This document shows positions 45,493 to 53,728 of a stretch of 64,000 nucleotides of DNA, piece after piece. A model generated the notes under the pieces. It searched no databases and had not been told where the DNA came from. It saw only the letters and a list, made by a program, of their open reading frames with translations. The stretch spans positions 372,001-436,000 of the forward strand of contig JAEINU010000001.1 in the NCBI GenBank assembly GCA_016342685.1, given 5' to 3'. Both the position numbers and the translations under genes were made by a program. The first letter of the stretch is position 1. Each line of letters opens with the position of its first letter. Source of the stretch: Bacteroidales bacterium (GTDB lineage Bacteria; Bacteroidota; Bacteroidia; Bacteroidales; UBA12077).

Positions 45493-46284
45493 TTAATAAT
45501 TCATTACAATAAGCTCGATTTGTTTTCTCCTGGATGTTTTAGCAGCTGAAATTGTACGTTCAACTTCCACAACTTTCCAATTGTTTCGGATAACAAATCC
45601 TGTTAAGGTCTCATTCGGAAACATGGTGAGCATAAACTTGCCCTCAATCGTTTCAAGAAGTTTCAGGAGCCTTATAAACTCTTCCTCGGTATATCCACAA
45701 TAATGCCCACAGTCGGTGCCGATATATGGTGGATCTGTAAAGTGAAAAGCTTTTGATGTATCTCTCGACTTGATAATTTTAAGTGCATCGGTCGATTCAA
45801 TTTGTGTATTCTCGAGTCGATGTGCAATCGTTTCTGCAAGAGCATATTCCTTGGAGTTTAAGATCTTTTTAGAAGTTTGATTTTTAGTTTTATCGTAACC
45901 AAATGATCCATCCAAGCGACTTGCAAATGAAGATTTACTTAAATACCACAAAGCCCATGCACGTTTTACCTTTGTAAAATGCTCAGGGTATGTGTAAATA
46001 AATCTAGCAAATACGTGTAAGTTTCTACTGTGAATAGTTGCATCAATTTCTTGGTGCAACTCTTTAGAATTCCTTTTAAAAACCTGATAAAAGTTAATTA
46101 ACTCGGCATTAATATCGTTAATTACTTCTACTTTGGCAGGATCTTTTGCAAAAAACACAGCTGCTCCTCCTGCGAATGCTTCTGTGTATATTTCATGTTC
46201 AGGTATTAAAGGCAAAATATGCCGCAATAATAGCTGTTTTCCACCATAATAGGTGATAGGTGTCTTTGTCACAACATCCTTCAT
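45493..46284 (-). CDS. D12-class DNA adenine methylase
   Basis: 263 aa. SAM site ITYYGGKQLLLRHIL and YTEAFAGGAAVFF, catalytic FTDPPYIGTD. Dam/DpnM-type N6-adenine methyltransferase, commonly phage-borne to protect DNA from host restriction or regulate packaging. Its place between head and packaging genes favours a late role. Target probably GATC-like, but that is not determined here. Confidence 0.9.
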   Translation of the reverse strand: MKDVVTKTPITYYGGKQLLLRHILPLIPEHEIYTEAFAGGAAVFFAKDPAKVEVINDINAELINFYQVFKRNSKELHQEIDATIHSRNLHVFARFIYTYPEHFTKVKRAWALWYLSKSSFASRLDGSFGYDKTKNQTSKKILNSKEYALAETIAHRLENTQIESTDALKIIKSRDTSKAFHFTDPPYIGTDCGHYCGYTEEEFIRLLKLLETIEGKFMLTMFPNETLTGFVIRNNWKVVEVERTISAAKTSRRKQIELIVMNY

Positions 46285-46307
46285 AATAATTAAGATTTTA
46301 GGGGTTA

Positions 46308-46679
46308 TTACTCATTCAATAAATCGATCATTAGGACCTTTTTGTCTTTGTATTTTTGGATATGATTTTCGAACTGTAGCTTTTCATCTTCGCTTTTGAA
46401 CTTCTCATTGTTGATCTTGCTTTGATATCGAGTTATATTCTTATCGGCATTGACATATTCGTTTAGGAATTTCTCAGGATATTTTTTTTTTAATCTAGTA
46501 AGTTCGTCGCGAATTTTATGATCTTTTAAGATAGTATGCTTCCAAAGAAAGTTGCCGGTATCGTTAAAGTTTTGTAGTTCTTTAAAACCAAGCTTGTTGC
46601 GAATATCATTTTCGACAAGCTTTTTAATATTTTCGTATGAGTTTGGATCCTGATCGAGTGCTTGATCAGCTTCTATCAT
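46308..46679 (-). CDS. Phage protein, unknown
   Basis: 123 aa, charged and helical, with FNDTGNFLWKHTILKDHKIR and a coiled C-terminus. Located in the head-packaging operon. No family recognised. Confidence 0.5.
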   Translation of the reverse strand: MIEADQALDQDPNSYENIKKLVENDIRNKLGFKELQNFNDTGNFLWKHTILKDHKIRDELTRLKKKYPEKFLNEYVNADKNITRYQSKINNEKFKSEDEKLQFENHIQKYKDKKVLMIDLLNE

Positions 46680-46729
46680 TCTACGATAACAATAAACATT
46701 ATCGTTAAACAGGATGTGGCAAAGTTGAA

Positions 46730-47164
46730 TTACTTCTTTTTCCGTTTCTTCCCACCTGATTTTTTGGAAGATTTCTTCTTTTTGCTTTTTTTTTGAGGCT
46801 TTGCCTTAGTAACTTTTTTAGTTTCTCCCCCAGTTCCGGTTTCGGTATTTGTACCATCTGCAGAATTGCCACCACCATTTCCTGAACCGTTCGTTCCTGG
46901 ATTGTCGTTGGATGTTTCTTCGCTTTTTTTTTGCTCACCTGCAGCTTCTTTTCTGTTAGCAAGAATTTCTTGCACACTCACATATTCGAGCATTTCGAAA
47001 AGCATGGCTTCGTCGAGTTCTTTTCTATTAAACTGATTTACATTTCTTAATCGCTTATGAAGTTTGGAGTTTGGACGTTTCTCGTCGAACAAGTTTTTAT
47101 CGGCTTCGAATTGATCAGAATTTGTTAAGCGAATTACAGCATTGTTTTTTTCTACAAAATTCAT
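46730..47164 (-). CDS. Phage protein with Gly/Asn linker and Lys-rich tail
   Basis: 144 aa. Ordered N-terminal 75 residues (VIRLTNSDQFEADKNLFDEK), then a low-complexity Asn/Gly/Thr linker and a nearly pure Lys/Ser tail (TKAKPQKKSKKKKSSKK). The tail should bind nucleic acid. Could be an internal head protein. A second frame across the same tail is a shadow. Confidence 0.55.
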   Translation of the reverse strand: MNFVEKNNAVIRLTNSDQFEADKNLFDEKRPNSKLHKRLRNVNQFNRKELDEAMLFEMLEYVSVQEILANRKEAAGEQKKSEETSNDNPGTNGSGNGGGNSADGTNTETGTGGETKKVTKAKPQKKSKKKKSSKKSGGKKRKKK

Positions 47165-47224
47165 GGCTCTGAATGATTAGTAATTAATAAGCAATACAAA
47201 TTTGCATTACAAATATTAAGGTTG

Positions 47225-47250
47225 AAAGGACATTGCAGTTTGTGTCCTTT
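47225..47250. promoter_or_regulatory. Divergent pair of TGTCCTTT elements
   Basis: AAAGGACA (47225-47232) and TGTCCTTT (47243-47250) form an inverted repeat with a 10-base spacer, in the gap between divergent genes, so each copy points at its own gene. This is the only place where the element faces + strand transcription. Confidence 0.5.
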
Positions 47251-47305
47251 AAGAGTATGATATTATTCTCTTAATTCGTATTGTAATCAAAAAATACATA
47301 AGCTT

Positions 47306-47527
47306 ATGTTACATGAAACTGAAGTAAATGCAGAAATTAAAAAGCATGGTAGACCTGATAAAATTTATATTGGAGATCCGGATTTAAGATCAGAAGTTGG
47401 AAAATTAACCGATGGAGAAGTAATTGTAAATCCTAAACGGTATAAAGACAAGACGGTTTTTAAATATGGCCATAAGATGCACGAAATTAAGGGCAAAAAG
47501 CAGCCCCAACCAAACACCACCAAATAA
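47306..47527 (+). CDS. 73-aa phage protein on the + strand
   Basis: 73 aa, basic (ETEVNAEIKKHGRPDKIYIG; KYGHKMHEIKGKKQPQPNTT). Divergent from the Lys-tailed gene and ended by a strong terminator. No family recognised. Its last codons contain ACCAAACACCACC, the leader motif seen elsewhere, here inside coding sequence. Confidence 0.55.
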   Translation: MLHETEVNAEIKKHGRPDKIYIGDPDLRSEVGKLTDGEVIVNPKRYKDKTVFKYGHKMHEIKGKKQPQPNTTK

Positions 47528-47556
47528 AAAAAGGATCCTATTCGGGATCCTTTTTT
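47527..47556. terminator. Bidirectional terminator
   Basis: AAAAAAGGATCC-TATTCG-GGATCCTTTTTT between the convergent 73-aa gene and virion-protein gene. Confidence 0.9.
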
Positions 47557-47586
47557 ATTACCATGAAAAAACTAATTATCTTAGGT

Positions 47587-48609
47587 TTACACCCTTGATC
47601 CACGCACTTCGATATATCTGTAAGTTGCACCTGCATCTTTGTATATTTCAACAAGAAGTTTGCTTCCTGCATTGGCTGTCCATGTAGCACCATTTTCGAG
47701 AGTGAAATCATCATCATCGTCGATAGTGCTTGGATGTGCTCCACCAGAACCGAGTATTTCAACTATACGTCCGATATCTGCATCTGTAGTAGCCGTAAAG
47801 CCGGTTATATTCGCTGCAGCAGCACCGCCAGTTGTTAACTGATATTGCTCAGCTACAGATAACGGAATAGTAACAGCATCAGCTGCAACCACGGTTGGAG
47901 CAACTGTAGGAATAGTTCCGTTATATTCGCAGAACATTTCGGATCCTTCGTTTTCGAAACTTACATTAAATCCGGTAAAATCTTTTTTCATTCCACCTTC
48001 GAAAGAAACTAATTTTAAAGGTTTACATTCTGTTCCACCAATGTATTTTTCACCTGTTACGCAGTTTTCCCAAATTACATAGTAGTAATTACCAACTCCG
48101 TTTTCGAGGAAATGTCTGATTTGTGCGGTTATTCCACCAATTATAAATGGCAATGAATTTTTAACAGTAGATCCGACATCACCGGCTTCGGCAGTTGAGC
48201 CTGGTTCGGGTGAATCCATCACAGATTTTATGTAATGCCAATATTCACCTGCTTTTAACACCAGGGTTCCACGCTTTCCATCTACTTTAGCAGGGAATGC
48301 TGCAGTATCGTCGACCTGGTCGGCAGTAACAAACCATAGTCGATACTTTGTTTGCTTTCCTGCCCTAAACTTATTATCGACATCTTCGATATTTGCAGCC
48401 ATAATAAGTGCGTAACTAGTACCACCACCGGCAACAACTTTTGCAATATCTTTTGCATTTGCTTCGGTAGGATTAGCCACAAGGAAGCTTGCACTTACTA
48501 GGATAATAAAACCAAATACAAACAAGGAAAATGTACGCAGGCGAGAAAGATTATCTCTCCGAATTTTTCGTTCGGAATGTGCTATTTGTTTATGATTTAA
48601 ACTTTTCAT
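47587..48609 (-). CDS. Virion protein with membrane-anchor-like N-terminus
   Basis: 340 aa. N-terminal basic stretch, then a hydrophobic segment FSLFVFGFIILVSASFLVAN, unusual for a virion protein. The central part (KVVAGGGTSYALIMAANIED, NYYYVIWENCVTGEKYIGG) is beta-rich like a tail tube or decoration. The C-terminal ~95 residues resemble the end of the capsid protein: IGRIVEILGSGG, FTLENGATWTANAGSKLLVE. It directly follows the capsid gene. Confidence 0.6.
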   Translation of the reverse strand: MKSLNHKQIAHSERKIRRDNLSRLRTFSLFVFGFIILVSASFLVANPTEANAKDIAKVVAGGGTSYALIMAANIEDVDNKFRAGKQTKYRLWFVTADQVDDTAAFPAKVDGKRGTLVLKAGEYWHYIKSVMDSPEPGSTAEAGDVGSTVKNSLPFIIGGITAQIRHFLENGVGNYYYVIWENCVTGEKYIGGTECKPLKLVSFEGGMKKDFTGFNVSFENEGSEMFCEYNGTIPTVAPTVVAADAVTIPLSVAEQYQLTTGGAAAANITGFTATTDADIGRIVEILGSGGAHPSTIDDDDDFTLENGATWTANAGSKLLVEIYKDAGATYRYIEVRGSRV

Positions 48610-48632
48610 ATTTATGATTTAAATGTTAAAAC

Positions 48633-48680
48633 ACTTCGACAAGCTCAGTGTGACAAATGTCATTTTGAGCCTGTCGAAAT
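48633..48680. repeat. REP-like inverted repeat between head genes
   Basis: CTTCGACAAGCTCAGTGTGACA (48634-48655) and its imperfect inverse TGTCATTTTGAGCCTGTCGAA (48659-48678) with a 3-base gap. It belongs to the widespread Bacteroidota TTCGACAAGCTCAG palindrome family; related copies occur at 59199 and 59307. Confidence 0.75.
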
Positions 48681-48688
48681 ATGATTTA

Positions 48689-50626
48689 CTATGCAGTTAC
48701 TATTCGTGCCACCTCGTGGAACTTAGCAGTAGTTTTATTATAGTAAACTTTAATAAAGTCGCCAACCGCAGTTGGTGTCCAAGTGGCAGAAATTTCAGAG
48801 AATTTGTTCTCCTTTGTAATGGTACTTGCATTTGCAGTCGCACCACACTCGATCTTATAAACTACACCTTCTTTGGCATTACTAATATCTGTTAATACAG
48901 TAGCTTGAGTATTGGCAGATGTTTTAAAGAAAATGTTATTAGCTGCATCGGCAGTTGTTGCATCGGCTGCAATGGTTGTAACTGCATCGTTTGTAAATAC
49001 AAACTGGAATTCGCGATCTGAAGCGATTAATTCGGCACGTGTTGCAAATTTCTTACCTGATAAGTAAGCTGCAGATCCTTCTTTCCACCAACTACCGGTT
49101 AATAACTCTTCCATATCTTGTTGGAAATAGATCTCAAGCATTTCGCCTGGTTTATCTTCCATCAATTCAATATTACCAGGAAGTGTTATCCACATTTTGA
49201 AACAGTTCTTTGGCATATTAGGGATAGGAACAAAAGTTTCTTCGGTATAATCGATGGCTTTCATTTCAGTTCCTTTGAAATCACCATCGGTACCATACAA
49301 TTCACGATATTTTTTCTTATACCAAGGAATATGTTTTTTATTGATATTAAGTTTCCATCCTTCAATATTATCAATTACATCAGAAACACTCTCAATAAAG
49401 CTTTCTATATATGATACAATTGTTGATTGAGAATAAGGTCCCATTTCGAAAGGTAGGATTTGCAAGTTTTCTTCATATTTGAACAGTTTGTAAACAACAC
49501 CATCGGAACCAAACATATGATGTCCTGCTTCGTCGGTTGTCGGTTCAACCCTACAACCCATAACTCTACGCTGTTCTTGTTCGTTATGCAATCCTTTGAA
49601 TAATTCAACAAATAAATATTCGATGAATGTCCATTTTATTGGATTTGAACCTTCGCGATTTAGATAACCAATATATTGCTTTTCAAGGGCTTTAAGATCA
49701 GAGAATTTATGCTTAAACATAACACCAAACATTTCAGCTTGCTCAGGTTTGATTTCGAAATCACCTTTCCAAACTTTACCAGATTGGTAAGCCTGAGAGA
49801 AGTTAGTCATGAATAAATTCACCAAATCTTCTTTATCCTGTACGTTTGAGCGTAAAGGGAATATTGAAGTAACAGTTGGTAATTGGCGCAAGTAGCTAAT
49901 TAAAGCATCTTGACGGCGAACAGAGTATTGTGATCCAAGACTTCCTTCAAGATCAGAATAATCGATACTTCCTGCCATAACTTCTTTAACAGTCATGCCA
50001 ACAAGCATATTTTCTTGATGTAAGTGAGCATAACGACCGGCTAATGATTCGCCGTATGAATCGAAATCAGATCTAAATGCTTTGATTTGATTTTTCTTAG
50101 GATCTACAACAGTTCTAGTTGCAGCCATTTCGTTGTACCATTTCGTACGAGCAAAATTTTCATGCTCAATACCAAAAAGGTGCGTTGCAGTTGTTTTTGC
50201 ACCAAGAAAACCAAGATCTAATTTTTCTGTGTTCACTTTTTCGAGTTTTACTTCTTCAGGTTCTTGCTCAAGTTTCTCCACTTTCCCTTCTAATTCTTTG
50301 TTCTTTGTATTGAGCTTTTTAATTTCTTCAGCAAGATTTACATCTTCTGTTGCAAGAGTTTCTTTTTTAGGTTTTTCTTCTGCAGTAGTTTCCTTTCCAG
50401 GTTTAACTTCTTCTTTTCCTTCAGCTAGTGCATAAGCAGCATCTTTGTGAGATTGCTCTAAAGCAGTTAGTTTTTCGGAATCTGCAAGTGCCTGAGTAAA
50501 GTCAACACCATGCTGCTTTTTGAATTCAGCATTTACTTTTTCCCAATCGGCATCTTCCATGGTTTTATTTGTGATTTTATCACCGTAACCAAGGGAATTA
50601 ATTATTGCTAAAAATTTCTTCTTCAT
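48689..50626 (-). CDS. Scaffold-major capsid fusion protein
   Basis: 645 aa. Residues 1-140 are acidic/Lys coiled coil (VNLAEEIKKLNTKNKELEGK), like a prohead scaffold. The remainder has capsid-like features (HLFGIEHENFARTKWYNEMA, GSLGSQYSVRRQDALISYLR) and lies directly after the S49 protease, which would remove the scaffold. The last ~95 residues (YKIECGATANASTITKENKF, ISATWTPTAVGDFIKVYY) look like an added decoration domain shared with the neighbouring virion protein. Confidence 0.78.
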   Translation of the reverse strand: MKKKFLAIINSLGYGDKITNKTMEDADWEKVNAEFKKQHGVDFTQALADSEKLTALEQSHKDAAYALAEGKEEVKPGKETTAEEKPKKETLATEDVNLAEEIKKLNTKNKELEGKVEKLEQEPEEVKLEKVNTEKLDLGFLGAKTTATHLFGIEHENFARTKWYNEMAATRTVVDPKKNQIKAFRSDFDSYGESLAGRYAHLHQENMLVGMTVKEVMAGSIDYSDLEGSLGSQYSVRRQDALISYLRQLPTVTSIFPLRSNVQDKEDLVNLFMTNFSQAYQSGKVWKGDFEIKPEQAEMFGVMFKHKFSDLKALEKQYIGYLNREGSNPIKWTFIEYLFVELFKGLHNEQEQRRVMGCRVEPTTDEAGHHMFGSDGVVYKLFKYEENLQILPFEMGPYSQSTIVSYIESFIESVSDVIDNIEGWKLNINKKHIPWYKKKYRELYGTDGDFKGTEMKAIDYTEETFVPIPNMPKNCFKMWITLPGNIELMEDKPGEMLEIYFQQDMEELLTGSWWKEGSAAYLSGKKFATRAELIASDREFQFVFTNDAVTTIAADATTADAANNIFFKTSANTQATVLTDISNAKEGVVYKIECGATANASTITKENKFSEISATWTPTAVGDFIKVYYNKTTAKFHEVARIVTA

Positions 50627-50642
50627 TTTTTCTTTTATTTAA

Positions 50643-51545
50643 TTAATAATTTATGATGTTTTTCATTTGGTGATTTCGTGAAAGTGTCAGGACTTCTTCT
50701 AATGCAGTTTCCATTGTTCCGATGCTATCGATTAAACCATACCCCAAAGCATCTTGGGCAAAGAAGGTTTTTCCTTCGAGAAGTCCTTCCACACTTAAAT
50801 CGAGTTTAGAACCACGGTTTTGCTTTACGATATCTTGAAAATGCTTTGCTAATGGAGATAATTCTTCTTCAATAAGAAGTTGTTCTTTTCCTTCGAGAGC
50901 TTCACGAACAGGTTTGTTTTTAAAGCTGCTTTCAGGTGGATATATTTCAATTACTTTAATTCCTTCCGCTTTCATTCTTTCCTTATCGTTGTGAAGCATA
51001 GCCATCACACCGATGCTTCCAAGTTCGGCCATTGGATCGATAGCGATTATCTTATCACCATAAGATCCTGTATAATAAGCACAGCTGTGCATGTTGCTAT
51101 CAACAATAGATACAATAGGAATTTTTGTTCTAGCTTTTATAATTGAGTTTTTTAAAGGAATTACGGATGAAGTTGCACCTCCTGGAGAATGATAACCAAT
51201 CAAAGCCCCAACAATATTTGGATGCTCTGCGGCTTCGTCGAGCATTCGTGCATAATCTTCGGTTCCCCACATGCACCAGTTTCCAAATTTGGTCATTACG
51301 TGATTAATCTGAATTAGTGCTATAGATCCCCTAGGAACATCGTCGTAACTTTCGGCATCGAAAGGCGTTACCAATTCACCTGTTGATGAATTTAAAGCCA
51401 TTCGTTGTAATGGTTCTCGTTCTTTTTCTAATTCGAAGAATGAACCTCCTGAAAGTAATCGAACAATATTATCTTTATATTCATCGGCTGCATGGATGGA
51501 CCATCGTTCCGATAATAACAAATGCAGTAATTTTGAATATGACAT
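50643..51545 (-). CDS. S49-family head maturation protease
   Basis: 300 aa. ClpP-like fold of the SppA/S49 group: SPGGATSSV, then VSIVDSNMHSCAYYTGSYGD with catalytic Ser154, and GSIGVMAML. Lys in the EALEGKEQLL region completes the dyad family pattern. Cuts the scaffold and possibly itself during prohead maturation. Preceded by a palindrome and a TGTCCTTT-like element. Confidence 0.88.
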   Translation of the reverse strand: MSYSKLLHLLLSERWSIHAADEYKDNIVRLLSGGSFFELEKEREPLQRMALNSSTGELVTPFDAESYDDVPRGSIALIQINHVMTKFGNWCMWGTEDYARMLDEAAEHPNIVGALIGYHSPGGATSSVIPLKNSIIKARTKIPIVSIVDSNMHSCAYYTGSYGDKIIAIDPMAELGSIGVMAMLHNDKERMKAEGIKVIEIYPPESSFKNKPVREALEGKEQLLIEEELSPLAKHFQDIVKQNRGSKLDLSVEGLLEGKTFFAQDALGYGLIDSIGTMETALEEVLTLSRNHQMKNIINY

Positions 51546-51553
51546 TACTATTG

Positions 51554-51570
51554 TGTGTTAATTTAACACA
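51554..51570. promoter_or_regulatory. Perfect palindrome upstream of the protease gene
   Basis: TGTGTTAATTTAACACA, 9 bases from the ATG: possible operator or 5'UTR hairpin. Confidence 0.35.
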
Positions 51571-51596
51571 ATAATAAAGTGGTTTTGAGGGTAAAG

Positions 51597-51604
51597 AAAG
51601 GACT
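51597..51604 (-). promoter_or_regulatory. TGTCCTTT-like element (AGTCCTTT)
   Basis: Minus strand AGTCCTTT 52 bases upstream of the protease gene: the one-mismatch copy of the late-region element. Confidence 0.35.
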
Positions 51605-51616
51605 ATAAATGGGCGT

Positions 51617-52003
51617 TTATATTGAAAAATAAGGGCGTTGGCACTCAAATTTGAGTTGTGCCACATTTAGGTTTTTATCGATTGATACTTTTACCGGGTA
51701 CTCGTGTGTGCCAATAATATGTGTATCTCCGGTATCTGATTTGATTCGAAGTATTACATCATCGGCAAGTAAGTTATTGAGCTCTTCTTTTGTTTCAAAC
51801 TGACAATAGACTTTATCGATGGTTTGAATTATATACTTGTTACCACCTTTATTCTTTAGTTTCTGCTTTAAAGTGGCATCGCCATGTGTTTTAATTGTAT
51901 TAAAACTTTCACCTGCATTTAAATATGCTGATTCGTCGGATACGAAATCGACATTGTGAAAAAGTGCATATTCTATCTGATAACATATAAATGATTTTTT
52001 CAT
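51617..52003 (-). CDS. Phage protein, unknown
   Basis: 128 aa, mixed fold (YQIEYALFHNVDFVSDESAY; NLLADDVILRIKSDTGDTHI). Starts 4 bases after the 172-aa gene. Ends shortly before the protease gene. No family recognised. Confidence 0.5.
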   Translation of the reverse strand: MKKSFICYQIEYALFHNVDFVSDESAYLNAGESFNTIKTHGDATLKQKLKNKGGNKYIIQTIDKVYCQFETKEELNNLLADDVILRIKSDTGDTHIIGTHEYPVKVSIDKNLNVAQLKFECQRPYFSI

Positions 52004-52007
52004 GATT

Positions 52008-52526
52008 TTACAGGATTATAGCAAGGGTTAATTTTTGGGACAAACTACGGGACAAAACCTGATGGTTTTTTTGAAGACTTTTCTTGTTTTTTTTCAATTC
52101 TTTTACATAACGATCGTGTTTCTTTTTTAGATTCTCATAATTAACCTGATTGTAAGAAACATTGTATCTCTCGCAAAACTGAAAGATTGATGTTTTTTTA
52201 TTGAATCCTGCTTCCATACGAGCATCAACAAATTTAAAGAAGATCTCTTTAAATAGGTTATGCAACAAACTGGCAATGTTTGGCTGATTGAATTCTGAAA
52301 TGTAGTTTTTATATTCGATACGTTTGTTTTCGAAATCAACCAATTCAACTGTCATGTAGTTGTATTTGGGGTTTTTCTCGGGTAGTTTCTTTGGTGGTGT
52401 TTCTAAATGGGGATATATTATCGGACCAATTAAATTCTTCTTTGATGCTTGAATAGGCATTCCAAGCATGCACTCATAAAATTCTTGCAGGTACGGTTTA
52501 ATACGTATATCTACTGTAATGTTCAT
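52008..52526 (-). CDS. Phage protein with HTH-like C-terminal part
   Basis: 172 aa. Start at ATG 52526 is preferred: it abuts ACCAAACACC and gives MNITVDIRIKPYLQEFYE; an upstream in-frame start would translate that leader. The middle (GFNKKTSIFQFCERYNVSYN) resembles helix-turn-helix, with a basic coiled C-terminus. First gene leftward from the divergent region, so possibly a late regulator; inference. Confidence 0.55.
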   Translation of the reverse strand: MNITVDIRIKPYLQEFYECMLGMPIQASKKNLIGPIIYPHLETPPKKLPEKNPKYNYMTVELVDFENKRIEYKNYISEFNQPNIASLLHNLFKEIFFKFVDARMEAGFNKKTSIFQFCERYNVSYNQVNYENLKKKHDRYVKELKKNKKSLQKNHQVLSRSLSQKLTLAIIL

Positions 52527-52685
52527 GGTGTTTGGTGTTTGTTTTAGCAATAAGCAAACAGCTGTATGCTGCAAGCTTATTTCATGGTATTACAATAATA
52601 CTAAATTGCTTAGTATCTTGCAAATACAATATATTTTATTTGTCAATAATTGTTAACATTGGCGATTTTAAAAATGGGTATTGTT

Positions 52686-52693
52686 TAAATTTG
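52686..52693 (+). promoter_or_regulatory. Putative promoter of the + strand accessory genes
   Basis: TAAATTTG, 36 bases before the 101-aa gene, fits TAnnTTTG in the 202-base divergent gap. Confidence 0.45.
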
Positions 52694-52728
52694 TATATTT
52701 AAGTGTTACTAATCTAAAATACTGAGAG

Positions 52729-53034
52729 ATGAATCCAATTGAACATCAAAGAATGGCTGACAGATTGAATATTGATGAGATAAGGAAAGCTCTTCTAAAT
52801 TTAAGATCAGCAGGTGATTTTTCAATTAGAGAAGCACAAGCCTTATTTGCTCGAGCACAATCAATAGCTTGGACAAACGATAATAAAATTGCAACCCAAC
52901 AATTAGATCAAACTCAAAACAAACAGTTAGATATTCTACTCAATTGTTTGGATAAACCAAGAAAAAGAGAAAATGCTTTTCATGATTTTATAAGGCATTT
53001 TTCACAAGATCTTAATAGCTTTGATAGTGATTAA
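52729..53034 (+). CDS. Accessory phage protein, unknown
   Basis: 101 aa, helical, polar (MADRLNIDEIRKALLNLRSA; DFSIREAQALFARAQS). Transcribed against the phage operons with its own promoter and followed by a membrane-protein gene after 15 bases. AT-rich. Candidate lysogeny-expressed (exclusion or conversion) gene, not provable here. Confidence 0.5.
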   Translation: MNPIEHQRMADRLNIDEIRKALLNLRSAGDFSIREAQALFARAQSIAWTNDNKIATQQLDQTQNKQLDILLNCLDKPRKRENAFHDFIRHFSQDLNSFDSD

Positions 53035-53049
53035 CATAAATAAAAGAAA

Positions 53050-53484
53050 ATGACAAAGAAAGAATATTACGAAACGGTTAGAAATAGAGACGAAGCTAAA
53101 TTATTAGATAAAATATTGATATATAAAACAGATATTGATTTATATGACCAAGATATAATGGATAGATATTATATATCTGAAGCTAATTTTAATGATTCTA
53201 TAATTAAAATTTTGCAGTATCATAAAAACATTCAAGAAATAGTTATACCAACAGAATCTAAAGAACAATTAAGCTTTCTAACTTCTAATAGAACTGAACC
53301 TTTTATACGTTCAGGGGGATTTACAAAAGAATATGATTATTTTGATGAAGCCAAAACTCTTGACGGTAAAATAAAAAGGCGTAAAGCTACGATGCTGCAG
53401 TGGCAAATTTGGATATTTTGGCCGCTATTTGGGATATCAATTATTAGTCTTTTAATATCTTTTTATACATTGTTTTTTAAATAA
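53050..53484 (+). CDS. Accessory membrane protein, unknown
   Basis: 144 aa, soluble acidic/basic N-terminal part and a single C-terminal membrane helix (WIFWPLFGISIISLLISFYT), a tail-anchored layout. Same operon as the preceding 101-aa gene. Tail-anchored prophage proteins are often exclusion or toxin factors; inference only. Confidence 0.5.
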   Translation: MTKKEYYETVRNRDEAKLLDKILIYKTDIDLYDQDIMDRYYISEANFNDSIIKILQYHKNIQEIVIPTESKEQLSFLTSNRTEPFIRSGGFTKEYDYFDEAKTLDGKIKRRKATMLQWQIWIFWPLFGISIISLLISFYTLFFK

Positions 53485-53662
53485 GCTTCTCCAATTCTGG
53501 TATGTACTCCCCATATTTTTTAAGTACTTCTTTACAAGTTTTGTGGGTACGTGTTTTCTTGTGCTTATCTCCATCGTATATGCGAACAACAAAAGAGCCA
53601 TCGTCTTCTTTAAAAAAACGATAGCTGTAGTTTTCGTATTGTTGGGCGGTTAGAAAGGTCAT
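53477..53662 (-). CDS. Small phage protein, unknown
   Basis: 61 aa (LTAQQYENYSYRFFKEDDGS, GDKHKKTRTHKTCKEVLKK). Its end overlaps the convergent membrane gene by 8 bases. No family recognised. Confidence 0.45.
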   Translation of the reverse strand: MTFLTAQQYENYSYRFFKEDDGSFVVRIYDGDKHKKTRTHKTCKEVLKKYGEYIPELEKLI

Positions 53663-53728
53663 GGTGCAAATTTAATCTTAAATTTTGCTATCTTTAGTAA
53701 AGTTATTAACCAAATAATAAATAAAACT

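Noticed and set aside
46705-46977. Second Lys-rich frame inside the Lys-tailed gene
   Set aside because: An artefact of the same low-complexity DNA read in another frame.
47508-47520. + strand ACCAAACACCACC as a leader
   Set aside because: It is the last codons of the 73-aa gene and precedes no start codon; the terminator follows.
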